The notes: generated from the letters alone by a model not told the origin. 64,000 nt of DNA from Acanthopleura granulata (GCA_016165875.1 JABBOT010000006.1:1513438-1577437), one strand, 5' to 3'. Counted from the first letter of the stretch, positions 25,812 through 37,425 are shown. Translations and numbers: made by a program.

Positions 25812-26053
25812 TATTTGATTGTGTTTAAAGCCGTACTCAAGAGTGTTTCACTTATACGACGGCGGCCAACAATAGAGTAGAGCCTGGGTTAAACCAACGG
25901 CCATCCGCAGGTTGCTTCTGGACCTTCCCACGTACGACCAGAGAGGCAGCCAGCGTGAACTTGGCTTGAACTCACAGTGAACGCATCGGTAAGAGGCACC
26001 TGAGTCATTACACTGCACTAACGCGCTAAACTGCTCGGCCAGGGAGCCCCCCT
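25812..26053 (-). mobile_element. SINE type 1, full
   Basis: Complete minus copy; head end cgctaaactgctcggccagg. Confidence 0.85.
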
Positions 26054-28193
26054 CCCCACACACACATATTCTGAGAGGGACACATACACGCAGAAATTAG
26101 AAAATAAAAAGTTAGGCGTTGAAGTTACTTTGTGCGTAATATGCGTCCATACAGGCACACTCTACAATGCTGTCTTCCATGAAGTGGCTGTAAACGCCCG
26201 TGATGTTATAATATCCCCTGATGTAGTATTTGAGTGTTGATCATTGACCAGATCATAATGTTTAATCATATCCAATTATAGAGCTCAGCAGTCTGATGCT
26301 GTACACTAGCAATTCTAAGACATGTTTAAGTTAGTGTTTTTTGGTATAGAGCGGTATTAAAAAACAGAGTTAACCCACGAATAAATAATTGGCGGTTTCT
26401 GACAAATGTTCATTTCCAGCCTCTGCACAACTGTTTCCAGTTACCCTGCAGTAAACTGATGATCAAAATTTCCCTGTGCACGGCCAAAACCTCACTGAAG
26501 ATGGACGCGCCTTCGTAGCTATATCTCATAATGACTGAGCTCTTCAGCGATAAAGTTGGCCTGGAAGAAAATAAAGTTTTCAATAAATAATAGCCATTAT
26601 ATATATATAGCTATAGCTTGCAGAAAAAAACATTATCTGTTCTGGGACGACTCTGAAAGCACAGGAGTCTCTGAATTTAACAAATTCGCAAATAGAAAAT
26701 ACTATTAATGTTCATACTTGCGTACTAAAATGATAAAAGATAAAGAAAGGAGCGATACTGCGTCAGCGCTTAACGACATATACCACCTTTTGATCTGATA
26801 ATTTTTGTATATACTCTCTAATATATACAAACCTTCAACAGGAGTATACCATATAAACACACAAATTTTGTCAAATTTATTATATATTACAAACACATAG
26901 CCCTTAAGTTCAGCTTCGTACAAATAGTAGAATACATAAAAATGCTGTAACTTTGTCTTTCTCTTTACGTCATATAATATTGATTAGAATGGTATAATTA
27001 TCCCATCGTTGCCTGGATGGAGCGGCCTAATTCAGAGTCAGCTTCCACTCTTTGTTACGGAGAGGATTTTGTTCTCATGTCTTAGGCCTATCTCTTTCAC
27101 AATTGCCAATTAGGATCAACACAAGTTCTACAGATTTAATACAATTATGAACAGACAACTTTTGCAAGAGCAGAATTCTGCGTCTTGTAACCGAGTATGA
27201 TGCTTTTCCACCGTGCTGTCATCAACACCCTTATAACCCAGAAAACCACATAGTGTTCATGTTTGTAGTGTTGAAACCCGACAGTATATTAAGCTGGAGT
27301 CCTAGTTTTAAGTATGACCACATGCTGGAAGTTTGCCTTATGGTAGAATAAAGGTAAACCATCTCTGACTATCTGCAGGTCACGCATCCATACACACAAG
27401 GCAGGAGGTCATTTGTCAGGGACAACCGCCTCGTTAGAGCGGTTAGAGCATCCGCCACGAACTCGGGAGATTCGGGATAAATCCCGCGTCGGGTTGTACT
27501 AAAGACGTTAAAAACGACGCTCAGCATTGAGAGGTTACCGCAAGGAAACAGAACTAGTCGGCCCGGTGTTGGTATAATGTGACTGGGTGTCACGTCTTGT
27601 GTCTTCGACATGATATTCCAGCTGCGGCTGTGTCACCTTGTGGCACGGCTAAGGACTAAAGTATAAACCCAAAGATACATGGATATATTCTATCAGGCAC
27701 TGTATACTAGACCTCACTAACATTGCTCTCACCTTTGACCCTGAGCTTTCAGGGCTTGATCCGTAAAAATGAGGTAGTTCTTTCCCACCGCTACATCTGG
27801 CCAAGGGCAGTCAAGCGACAAGCTCACATAGGCACTGATATTACGATGGGTTTCTCGATGGCCTAAATAATACTTGATTCTCGATAATTTCAGGTCTTTT
27901 GTTCAATTTGTGTTCTGTTTTTAATATACTTGCCACCATAAAAATAAATTACCTTTATCACAACTTTCTGGTACAGACAGATGGGAGGCTACAAACATTG
28001 CAACTTGAAAATAATGAAAGTACTTTCACATTCGCTGCGGTAATGAACCTATATCAAGATTTCGGTCCGCGGTACGATATAAACTGTAAATTCAAATATA
28101 TTCATTGTGAACCATGTTCTCCACTTGTTCGCAACAGACATAGATTCATCGCTTCCAAGGTCTTCCAGCAGTGTAATGTTTGAACGAAAAGAT
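26054..28193. other. No certain gene
   Basis: On the minus strand a good acceptor (ttttcttccag, about 26563) precedes a frame PTLSLKSSVIMRYSYEGASI open for about 48 codons; it does not match the phase of the exon at 28941-29010 and remains unassigned. Otherwise SINE type 2 and A/T-rich DNA. Confidence 0.35.
27413..27650 (+). mobile_element. tRNA-derived SINE type 2
   Basis: Different tRNA-like head (gttagagcggttagagcatc; B-box-like gattcgggataaatccc) and a body shared with two other sites (gagaggttaccgcaaggaaa; ggtataatgtgactgggtg). Confidence 0.72.
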
Positions 28194-28375
28194 CTCACAA
28201 AAATGGAGTTGCGATGAGAAAAAGACCATTAAAAACTGCATGCGAAAATACCTTCACTGTACTGTTAGATTTGACTTCATTTCAATCGGTGGAAACAAAT
28301 CTAAAGAATTCAGAGACGGTACTTTCAGACACAGTTTTTAATGTTTTTTACTGACCATAACTTCATTTTTGTGAG
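28194..28375. mobile_element. Foldback (TIR) element, 182 bp
   Basis: Ends ctcacaaaaatgg and cttcatttttgtgag are inverted; pairing continues over most of the element (cattaaaaactgcatgcgaa with cagacacagtttttaatg). No coding capacity; looks like a non-autonomous DNA element. Same end sequence as the element at 50.8 kb. Confidence 0.65.
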
Positions 28376-28940
28376 TACTGTTCTTTTAAACCAGGAAGAA
28401 TGGCTCATTGATTCACCATATGTATGAATATTTTTAGATATTTTCTTTTATTATAAAGGCGAACCTTTATATCGTTCGGCACATCATTAAGTGGTGGATA
28501 TAGAAACATACACCGTTCCAACTATTTGTAATGAAGGCCATGCTCTATTTGTTTTTTAACAGTTTTAGCATTGTGTATTGGTGTCAGTAGGCTAGTTTGT
28601 CTTGGAGATTTTGGTCGTAAGTGTTTCGACCCAAAAATTGTAGTCACAATTTTAATCACAATGGTAATGTTGACCAAGAAGCTGTGCCTTTTCAGATAAT
28701 TGAAGTATTAATCTGGATATGTCCTCACCCACATTATCATGGTTACAGGTGATACAGGCTGGACGATTTCATTCGCAAGTTTCGAGCAAATATTTCTGAC
28801 CAAGCTGTTGGTGTCACACTATGACGGACTCCTGTTTACTTGACCTAGTGATGGTGAGGGCTCGAGGGGGGAGTGGGGTGTAGTAAACTGTACTTCAGCG
28901 CGAATGCAAAGGTGTCCACCATAAAGTATTCACCACTTAC

Positions 28941-29010
28941 CTATTTTAATTCCAGCGCCTATTGTAATCTCAGCCGTGCGAGGTTCCGAATCTGTTGTAT
29001 CCAGGATCTT
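28941..29010 (-). CDS. Probable internal exon of the coiled-coil gene
   Basis: 70 nt between acceptor ttaccgtacag and donor AG|GTAAGT. Reads KILDTTDSEPRTAEITIGAG and a few more residues in phase 0, ending in phase 1, consistent with the phase-0 end suggested for the previous exon. It is about 40 bases from a large trinucleotide array. Linkage to the coiled-coil gene is inferred from strand and phase only. Confidence 0.42.
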
Positions 29011-29104
29011 CTGTACGGTAACATATAAGGCTGATGGGCAGACAAGGTATTTCTAATAATAATGATGATAATGATGATGATGATAATAATGATGATGATG
29101 TGGC

Positions 29105-29137
<33 letters not shown>

Positions 29138-29525
29138 GGTGATGATGGTAATGGTGATGATGATGGTGGTGATGATGATGATGATGAGGATGATGATGAG
29201 GAGGAGGAGGAGGAGGATGGTGGTGGTGGTGGTGATGGTGGGGATGATGATGATGGTGATGATGGTGATGATGCGGTGGTGGTGGTGATGATGATGATGG
29301 TGGTGGTGGTGGTGGTGATGATGATGGTGGTGATGCTGATGATGATGATGGTGGTGATGATGATGGTGATGCTGATGATGATGATGGTGATGCTGATGAT
29401 GATGATGGTGGTGATGATGGTGGTGGTGGTGGTGATGATGATGATGATGGTGGTGGTGATGCTGATGATGGTGATGGTGGTGATGATGATGGTGATGCTG
29501 ATGATGATGATGGTGATGATGATGG

Positions 29526-29556
<31 letters not shown>

Positions 29557-30981
29557 GGTGGTGGTGGTGATGATGATGGTGATAGTGAAAAGAATATTAA
29601 CAGCAATAACAATAATAACAACAACACTAATGATAATAATTAAGTATGCAAACTTGTAATATAGATATCCTATATATTACATAACAGAGAGTGCCAGCAG
29701 CGGCCAAAGATTTGCCCTAGGTTATATACAGCCAATTGTCACAAAGTAAAACCAAAAGGTTAAAAATTAATCAAACTATGATCGTTGAAATGTAAATCAA
29801 TCATGTAATACATGACGTAAAAGCGCACAATGGACATCAGTCTAACTTACCATACATAAAGTTTTGTTTTTCACAGATCTCTGGTCCCAAATTCCTACCG
29901 CGCATTATTTCTCTGTTTGTTACTACGCCTCTAACCAGTAGACATTGACCTGAAGCATAGAAGCAGGACACGCAAAGCGCTGTAATGTATCCGAGTTATA
30001 AACGCACCTCTCCTCTAGAGAAGACAAAGTCACACGATTTTCTATTAACTGACAAATATACATGTGATCTCGAGAGAAAGGCCAGATAGCCAAGAAAAAA
30101 GTCTGTGCGGTTATCAAATTATCAAATACGGGCTGTGAAAAAGGGGAATGCCATGAGTTGAGGTAGGGTGGCGATAAAAGCACAGAGTCCACACAGGTTA
30201 CCATTTGTTTCAAGCACGAATAACGTCACATATAAAATACTTAAAATCTTTCGGATAAAATTCAGCTTTAACACAAACAAGCACCAGTACCTATACCCAT
30301 TCTGTTTCGTTCTAGATAAACTACCTCCCAGCATTTTCACTCCTGCCATGATTATAGTATTGGTAAATGATTATGTCATACTATTAAATCAACACTCCAA
30401 ATACCGTCTCCCACTGCTTTGCCTGAAGTAACCTCATTTCCATTTCTTGGCGCATGCGCAGAGCACTGACTGCAGCTTTTGTTCGCGGCCATGGCGGTTG
30501 TGTTGAGATTCACTATACGATCCTCCAGTTCACCCACGGTTCCGTCAATGGCGTCCAAGCGAGAAGAGTGTCTGCTTAGAGTCCTTTTACAGAACTCAAC
30601 AGCTTAGTCCGCTTGGGCTGATCTATGTTTTACCGCTATCATGTCTGACGTCAGTACGTCCAGGTCGGCCTGGAACGTTTTTCTCTTGAGATCTGCCAGA
30701 GTCTTCACGGCAGCTTCCGGCAATTCCCCTATCTCTCCACGACTTTTCGGTTTCTCCTCACATGCAGTTAATTTCTTTTTAAGTTCGTCTAGTTCTTTTT
30801 TCAAGGATTCGCTTTTACGCTGTTCTTGGCGAAGGTCCACTTCGATGTTCTCGAATCGAAATGACAAAGATTCCTGACGACGAAATAACAGATCGTCTCT
30901 CTTTTGTCGTCTTGATGTACCCCGAATTCCCAGCACCGACAGGGTCGAGATGACCAAGAATGAAATCCAGAGCCGTACCAT
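28941..30981 (-). CDS. Secreted coiled-coil protein gene, frame broken by one TAA (partial)
   Basis: Minus-strand gene of unknown function. From ATG at 30981: signal peptide (residues 1-21, MVRLWISFLVISTLSVLGIRG), a furin-like RRQKR at 24-28, then a charged heptad-rich coiled coil (about 34-118) with an EEKPKSRGE break. A TAA at 30604-30606 ends the first 125 codons, but the same frame stays open after it for about 57 codons and again looks like coiled coil (RTLSRHSSRLDAIDGTVGEL), with two N-glycosylation sites, up to a possible donor at 30432. A probable next exon lies at 28941-29010. The layout recalls secreted multimerising proteins with a C-terminal globular domain, but no such domain is visible, so the family is not assigned. 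Either the 125-aa product is complete, or the stop is a nonsense allele or pseudogene mark. Confidence 0.55.
29050..29592 (+). repeat. GAT/GGT trinucleotide array
   Basis: Mixed (GAT)n and (GGT)n with some GCT and GAG triplets, about 540 bases. Frames over it give poly-Met/Val and poly-His/Ser/Pro and are not genes. Confidence 0.92.
30433..30603 (-). pseudogene. In-frame continuation after the TAA
   Basis: 57 codons in the same frame immediately after the TAA, without another stop. Includes LDAIDGTVGELEDRI and the glycosylation sites NTT and NKS, then two close Cys (CSQC). A GAG|GTTACT at 30433/30432 could be a weak phase-0 donor. A single CAA-to-TAA change would explain the break; that is inference. 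Confidence 0.45.
30604..30981 (-). CDS. Coiled-coil gene exon 1, open part (125 aa)
   Basis: Signal peptide, dibasic cleavage site and coiled coil, ending in SAQAD then TAA. The signal peptide directly after the ATG and the strong heptad pattern support real coding. Confidence 0.65.
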   Translation of the reverse strand: MVRLWISFLVISTLSVLGIRGTSRRQKRDDLLFRRQESLSFRFENIEVDLRQEQRKSESLKKELDELKKKLTACEEKPKSRGEIGELPEAAVKTLADLKRKTFQADLDVLTSDMIAVKHRSAQAD

Positions 30982-32016
30982 GATATGTCAGTAGCTTGCT
31001 GTGTCACACTGTACTCCTCTAACTTGTGCATATGTACACAGTGCAACCTCCGTATCATTTATCTGGCGGCTAAACTGGCCATCCTATTCACATTCACAGA
31101 GAATTAGAGGCGACGTTCACCCGGTTGTGCGTTCCCGACTGAATTCCTAACTTGCACATGACGTCTTAAAAATCTAATTATATCTGCTCAACATCAGTAC
31201 GAACGGGGACAGATTTTCACACAGACAGAATGATGAGCTACGCGTCGTTAATGCGACCTTACACCCTTGGTCTCTAAAATTGCAGAGATTGTGTGCCTGT
31301 TTATTTGTTTCTGAACACGCACACAATATATCATGTTACATCTTGCTCAAACTAGGCCTCGGATAACACCCAGACATCCACCAATCCTTTACTGTACTTA
31401 TGCCAGTGTTTTAACGCTATCGTTTTCCATTTTCATTTGCACACCCTGCAAGTGTATTCAGCTTCTACTATATCTTTTAACTATGGGGTGAAAATATGTA
31501 ACGCATAGGTTGAATTTTCACTCTTGAAAATATGTTTTGTTCAGTTAAATAATTAAGTTAACAGGAAGTCGTTTTCAGTCAAGTTACACAATCAGAAAGT
31601 GAGGATATCAGTAATCATTAGATAAGCATAAGAATCTCGCCTGCTACCAGGTCACGTTGTGAACGTGGGTGGCAGTTGCATGGTATCACCAACATCTTCT
31701 AAGTGTGCACTTCTCTTTTGGGCAATTTACCAAACACGCAGTGTTCAGAGGCTGAAACCTTGTACCAAGTCATACAAGATAAACGATCTCTAATGTAGAG
31801 GAGGTTCGGTTTCACCACCGCCTTCAGACAATGACTTTGTGGCTTTTCCCACTCTCACAGTGATTCGAAGAAGTCTTAATGTGATTGAGATGTTGGTGAC
31901 ACTCGCTAGGCCACAGTTCGCATTTAGCTCGCAGATGACTATTTGTCTTTTACCAATATGGCGTGTGTATGTTGAGCAAAGTTTTAGCTGCAAGCCTCAA
32001 AGACCTGTCAGTAGCG

Positions 32017-32169
32017 TGACGTCGTAGCAGTATACATGACGTCTAGTATGACGTCGTATCTTCTTGCATGACGTCGGAATATAGCAGTTGACTAAACTTG
32101 TATCATGACGTCAGCCCAGTGAGCTCAGATTGGAACGTCCTGAAAACAAAGTGTTTCAGTTTTGACGTC
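32017..32169. promoter_or_regulatory. Cluster of six TGACGTC motifs (CRE-like)
   Basis: TGACGTC at 32017, 32037, 32049, 32069, 32106 (full TGACGTCA) and 32163. TGACGTCA is the established CREB/ATF site. The cluster lies about 1.0-1.2 kb upstream of the minus-strand coiled-coil gene; a regulatory role is inferred. Confidence 0.4.
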
Positions 32170-32224
32170 TCGGCGTCTTGATCATGGGCCAGGGTCACCA
32201 GCAATGTAATATCAAAATGTAGTA

Positions 32225-32294
32225 ACAAAAGTGATATCTAACTAGTGAAGATATCACTTTTATCAGTGAAGGAAATACTGGAATTTCACTGATG
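32225..32294. other. Two adjacent hairpins
   Basis: aaaagtgatatct ... agatatcactttt forms a 13-base stem with a 9-base loop, followed at once by tcagtgaa ... ttcactga. Could be an insertion footprint or RNA structure; nothing decides. Confidence 0.4.
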
Positions 32295-32714
32295 TATAAA
32301 TAATAAATATATATACATTTTACGGTACCTCCACAAAGCAATAGGGGCAGGCCAACAGTGTGCACGCCTATTTGATTCGTCTTTTCTTTTCCAAGCTGCA
32401 AGGTTTAGTGATGTTGCCTCCCTTTTATGCCCGGAACTAATGGGAAAGTGTACAATAAGAGATATGGTAGTTGTATGAAGAGCGGCAAGTCCGTCTACGC
32501 TTAGGCGGCACAGCACAAAATAGCCGATATGAGTAGAATGACATTGTCCTACATGAAGGACATCCCAGCACCGCTTAACCTGGAGACAACAGTAATTTTC
32601 CTGTATGTTATTTTGGGTGCAAGCGATCGTAACGTCCTGACGTCAAAGAAAGATTGAATAATTGTAACCAATGTGGGAAACATCCTGTTGACGTACCTGC
32701 AGGCAGCACTGATA

Positions 32715-32955
32715 ATGACCAGTCATAGGCGTGTTCTATTCTAGACCAGTGACGTCTAATAGATTGCATTTAACCTCACTGTAATTTTTTTTTTACCTAA
32801 TTCTGCTTAAGCCATGGTTGCAGGGGGCATGTGCGTTGTTGCTTCTTGATCATTTGCATTAACAGTTGGAGTCAAACCCTCACTGGGATAAATTGACAAG
32901 ATCCTGGATTTCAACTGTAACGTGTGGCGATTTGCCAACTATCACACAGCCAACT
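32715..32955 (+). repeat. Dispersed repeat family A copy
   Basis: Plus copy with tctagaccagtgacgtctaa, ttctgcttaagccatgg, attaacagttggagtcaaaccc and gccaactatcacac. Confidence 0.55.
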
Positions 32956-33117
32956 TTAGGCGAGGGTCCAGGGGCCACCAAGGCCCTGGGAGACCCGCGC
33001 ACCCAGATGCCCGGGGACATTCCGATCAATATCAAGCCACTAGCGTGAAGATCTGAAAATGTCTTGTATAATTAGAGTTGACCTAGTTTTAGCTGGTTCC
33101 TTTACGATATGCTGTTC

Positions 33118-33200
33118 AAATAATAATAAAAATAAAAATAAATTATAAATTATACATTATTATTATATTATAAATAAAATAATAATAAATAAAAATGAGA
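33118..33200. repeat. AAT-rich low-complexity tract
   Basis: A run of aataataaaaataaaaataa type, nearly pure A/T. Confidence 0.75.
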
Positions 33201-33923
33201 ATATCTCTACATGTTAAGTTCTATCATTAGGCTTTCATTAGAAATAATAATATGTGCATCTGAGAAGAAATATTCTTGTACTTTAATCACAGATATGGAC
33301 TCTGAACGTAGAGAGAAAATGCCAGAGTAATTTAAATTAATAAACATCATCACGATTTTAAGGCTACTGGATGCTGTGATGCTCGGATGGTAACTTCAAC
33401 AATATTTCAGTTATAGAGCGACGAACCATTTATATGTGTATATATATAGCGTCAGGCGATACCGCAACGAGAAGAATTGCCGAAGACACCCAGTCCATTA
33501 TACTGATGTCAGGGTGACCAGTCATCGTTACTTCCCGCATACTGCTGAGCGAGGACGCAGTACCTTCCTCGTCTTTCGGTCTTAGCTGCGACTTAGCCAG
33601 GGACTAAACCTGGAGTTTTTAGATTTAGGCTTAGCAGGTATGAAGAGATCAAAATCACTTACACACCTGGAAGATTTGTGACGTTGTATTTGATTTTATT
33701 TTGCGGTATTCTGAAACGGACGAAAAAAAAGATGAATCTTTTTACTGGGAAAAACTCCAATAAACTGCTAAATCAAAATGAATCCTTCATTGTAACGTAT
33801 AACATGGCAAATGCAGACAGGAAGAAGCTTTTATCACGCATGTATATACTTATCTCTTACATGTGACGACATGAAGGAACTTGTGTAAAATTGATACCTG
33901 TTATGTCATTCGATAGATATCAC

Positions 33924-33929
33924 TTTATT
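33924..33929 (-). terminator. Poly(A) signal of the 34-kb minus-strand gene
   Basis: Minus-strand AATAAA close after the TGA of the terminal exon, a normal spacing that supports it as a true gene end. Confidence 0.55.
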
Positions 33930-33986
33930 TAAAACCACGACGAGGGAAAAAAAAATGTCATCATGACGTTGTACATTGGGTAACGA

Positions 33987-34235
33987 TCACTGGCGCCTGG
34001 ATGGTTGCGTGATGTTCAATGGCGGCACGATATCGTTTATGATGTCGTCGTTACTGTAGACGGGGGGAGCGTCCGAGTCTGTGATGGTCAGTCGGCTTCT
34101 CCTGGAGTGGTCACCGAAACACCCACACGCCGTGGCCAGACACCCGTGACCGGCCCTGCTGTCACGCGCGGACTTCACCGACCTCACCCGCTCTACCGTC
34201 TTCAGCTGCGGCTCGATTTCCTTCTGCATTTGCTT
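33987..34235 (-). CDS. Terminal exon of a minus-strand gene (cytoplasmic-tail-like)
   Basis: Acceptor with a run of eight T (ttttttttgcag) then AAG in phase 0, 82 codons and TGA. The protein begins KQMQKEIEPQLKTVERVRSV, has a Cys-containing middle (GCLATACGCFGD), and ends in an acidic, Pro/Ile-rich tail finishing NITQPSRRQ. An AATAAA on the minus strand lies 58-63 bases beyond the stop (plus-strand 33924-33929). The composition suggests an intracellular tail. The rest of the gene must lie at higher coordinates; see the membrane-span exon candidate at 38902-38979. Family not recognised. Confidence 0.6.
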   Translation of the reverse strand, partial: KQMQKEIEPQLKTVERVRSVKSARDSRAGHGCLATACGCFGDHSRRSRLTITDSDAPPVYSNDDIINDIVPPLNITQPSRRQ

Positions 34236-35509
34236 CTGCAAAAAAAATGTTTAACATTTAATCTTTAGAATTAAGCTAGCACATGTTTGTATAGCTGCCT
34301 ATTGGGTATTATTATAATACGTCATAGAGTCATTGTTGATTTCCATTTGTCGACACACGGTCACACGATATTCCGCGAAACATGGTGTGGATGGCCTCAA
34401 GCAAACCATTCTCCCAAGAGGCAATATCCAACGACCACGCACGTTTATTCCATAAGGTTATTGCCCTGTGAGCTCTCCATTGTCCTCGATCAGACGATGG
34501 CTTACTTAACTAGGGACGACGTACAAGTTCAGCTATTTCAACAGGAGTTAGGAAATTTCAACAAAAATTGGTGTTAAAAGATTGGTCTGGCGGTGCTTGG
34601 CCCAGGACGACCCATTTTACTTGACGGAGCCATAATACACAAATGTCTATTTGAGCGCCTAGGCCATATAGTCTATTTCCTTTAACTCATCGCCTGAAAT
34701 TTCGCTATCTGTAAAACCACTCCAAATCATTATCAAAATTACTTTCTTTCGGCAATTTGAGAGTACGAATTGTACAAAACTGTTCTGGCAGCATTTTCTT
34801 TGTAGTAATATGAACGTTCAACATATGGGTGTGAAAAGTTTGCTATGTTACATGTGAATTGCGAAATAGCTAAACAGAGGCAGCTAGTTGAAAGAAACAG
34901 ACTACACTAAAGCAAAATGACCTTGCCGCCGTACGGCACGATGCAAAAGCATATGTAGGTTATTTGCCTGTCTTTAAACAAAAGGGGCCAGCATTCTCCT
35001 TTAGATAAAAACCGCTGGAAGAATATTGAACCACCTTAGCCATCCACTAACATAATTCAGTAACATAACTCTAATTATGTTGAAAATGTTTTCACCGTAT
35101 TATAACCATCCCAATATTGGCGGATTGAGCACACCATGTCGTAGAGTGACACCTGCTCGCTACAAAGGGACATCACTCTATTGACGCAATCTCGAAATGT
35201 GCATATATTACATTGCATTGGTAAAAACATACCCAATTGATTGTGTAGGGCTTGTTTATCGGGTAAAAACACTGCGTATTGGAACACAAAGCTATTAATG
35301 TTGGTTCCCACTGGATTTTGAAACGAAATCGAAGAAAGCATTGGTGCCTCATCCATTGACTTATCATCATACTTCCTATAGCGCATGCGCGATTGTTTAT
35401 GTCCGCTTTACATAACTACCACCACTGGCAAATTTTACACAGATTTGAAACACGTCCTTGGTCATGGTAATGTTGCAGGACTTGAATGTCAGAAAACCCT
35501 CCAAACTCC

Positions 35510-35986
35510 TTAATCTTGGTTTCTGTTAATACATGATATGCATGCATTCTCTTTGCCTAAAGCACAGTACCTACATTTGCAGCATCTGCAACAGTTTGTT
35601 GATAAATGCCTATGATAGGTCCAAGTGTGAACATCGTTGGTGAGGCCAAGTGAAAACAAGCCTTTAAGTGCGTCGCACAAGATCCGAAAGTCAAGCTTGT
35701 CTGGCAGTGGTGGCAGTGAGGTAAAGCGAGCGTAGACAGCGGCACACGCGCAATAAGGGGTACCACCTTTTGTACCTACCGCAACTTCTTGCTTCTTGCG
35801 CCGCGTGCGTTTCTTCTTGGTCCTCCTAAATGGCCGCCCAACTCTCTCAAGCACAGCATCCCAGATCATCTGTATATGTTTGATTGACAGGCGTTGACGT
35901 AATGTAAGGCGTGGCCTCTCCCCTCCGGCCCGCTTGTCCTGCGCCACTCCCACCATACCTGCCACTCCTAACATGTAAAACTGAAA
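35510..35986 (-). CDS. Unrecognised basic, Cys-rich ORF or exon
   Basis: Open frame of more than 150 codons on the minus strand after a possible acceptor atttcag at about 35989. A very basic block (FRRTKKKRTRRKKQEV) is followed by CACAAVYARFTSLPPLPDKL and a leucine-rich stretch ending HRHLSTNCCRCCKC. A fair donor AG|GTACTG after CKC (near 35569) suggests an exon with phase-2 end; without splicing it runs to TAA at 35510. I do not recognise the family. It could be a gene exon or a fragment of a mobile-element protein. Confidence 0.3.
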   Translation of the reverse strand, partial: FQFYMLGVAGMVGVAQDKRAGGERPRLTLRQRLSIKHIQMIWDAVLERVGRPFRRTKKKRTRRKKQEVAVGTKGGTPYCACAAVYARFTSLPPLPDKLDFRILCDALKGLFSLGLTNDVHTWTYHRHLSTNCCRCCKCRYCALGKENACISCINRNQD

Positions 35987-36309
35987 TGTTGATTTATTTC
36001 CTCAGAACATCCGTATTTATTTATTTATCTACTTATCTGATGAATGTTTTTACAGCTTCAAACAAAAATTTTCACTTATGCTCTTTACACATCGATTTTA
36101 ATTAGTTGTGAATTAGATGTGCATCATCCATAAAATGTAAACAGAAGTAGGAAGACAGTACTGAATAAACAGTCTTAAAATAATTTGTGGCGGGAGGGGG
36201 GGGGCACTTTTTAGCTCTATCCCATTATCTCATACACCGTATTGTGTGGTTATACACCTGCACCAGAATTCTGATCAGAACTACCTACTACTAGCCTGCA
36301 GCAGTGCGA

Positions 36310-36510
36310 ACCTATTTATTTATTCATTTCTTTCATTGGCGTTCTGTGGCGAAGAAACTGGGCAGAGCACGGAGGAAACCCACGTTGCAGGTTGCTGGCA
36401 TACCTTCCCACGTACGGCCAGAGAGAAGCCAGCATGAGCTGGGTTTGAGCCCACAGTGCCCGCATTGGTGAAGGGTTCCTGGGTCAGTGTGCTGAGCTAG
36501 CTAGCCACCA
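36310..36510 (-). mobile_element. SINE type 1
   Basis: Minus copy with the tail shortened; keeps ccttcccacgtacggccaga and gccagcatgagctggg. Confidence 0.78.
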
Positions 36511-36782
36511 AAACTGCCGATTGTCGCTTTACATTCACCAGCGTTCAAGGGTGTAACAACAGCTGTACCGTGAAGGGGCTTATTATAAACAAAATACCAG
36601 TTTCCCCAAACCATTGTCATATCCGACAAGTGGACGCAGAGCTGTTAAAATTAGATATGACTTTTTCGATTATAAATAACCTATTGCTTTGAACAGGAGA
36701 TGGCCAATCTTTCCCGCCTGCGGTAAATGAGATCAAATCTGTGCAGACGTTTGTTCCTTCATGTTTTCTCGATCACGATTTG

Positions 36783-36925
36783 TGTAATTGATTGGACCAG
36801 TGCTTTACTCGTTTCACTTATACGACGGCGGTCAGCATGGTAGGAGGAAACCGGGCAGAGGAAGGGGAAAAATCGCGATTCTCCACAGATTGCTGACAGT
36901 CCTTCCCACATACAACAGGAGAGGA
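36783..36925 (-). mobile_element. SINE type 1, 3' half
   Basis: ttcacttatacgacggcgg through tccttcccacatac. Confidence 0.75.
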
Positions 36926-36998
36926 CGATGATATTTTGTGCTCATTTTTGTAGAGTTACTCATATGTTACAAAGAATATTTGCTGACCCGATTAGGGC

Positions 36999-37260
36999 TC
37001 AAGTGGCCCCTGCTTCCACCTTCACAATGATAGGTTTTCTTTTCCGCTTCGTTACGGAAGACCCCCTCACCTCTTCCAATACTACAACCAGTTCAACCTG
37101 GTCACAGCCTGGTCTGAACTGGGTCATCCCATGAAATCCCTCAGAAACACCTACTTTGTCCTTAAATCCATGTTGTGTAATCCTGTGATCTGAATTCTGT
37201 CTTAAACACTTAAGACGAAGACTCTGGTTGGTCACAGCTACTCCTTCACTTCTGGTCCCT
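36999..37260 (-). CDS. Candidate beta-rich exon b
   Basis: In the phase left by exon a, the frame reads GTRSEGVAVTNQSLRLKCLR and stays open for about 87 codons to TGA at 36999. A strong donor GAAGAG|GTGAGG (after CDQVELVVVLEE) could end it earlier in phase 0. The acceptor is weak (aaatataag). Unrecognised; the phase match with exon a is the main support. Confidence 0.3.
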
Positions 37261-37425
37261 TATATTTGAATTGAAATCGAATAACCCACCAAAGATGCAA
37301 GGGTGATTTCCTCTGGTGTAGCGAGAGTGCAATAACAGAAATAGAAAAAAGACACCTTATTCCGTGAAAAGGTACCATGCTCAAACAAAACTATTAGCGA
37401 TAACACCATATATATATATAGCTTA

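Noticed and set aside
28959..29659. Long open frames of 84-222 codons (poly-Met/Val on plus; Ser/Pro/His on minus)
   Set aside because: Entirely produced by the GAT/GGT trinucleotide array; only the small splice-bounded piece at 28941-29010 looks coding.
35075..35386. 103-codon minus-strand frame downstream of the basic ORF
   Set aside because: No clear acceptor in phase with the preceding donor; composition unremarkable.
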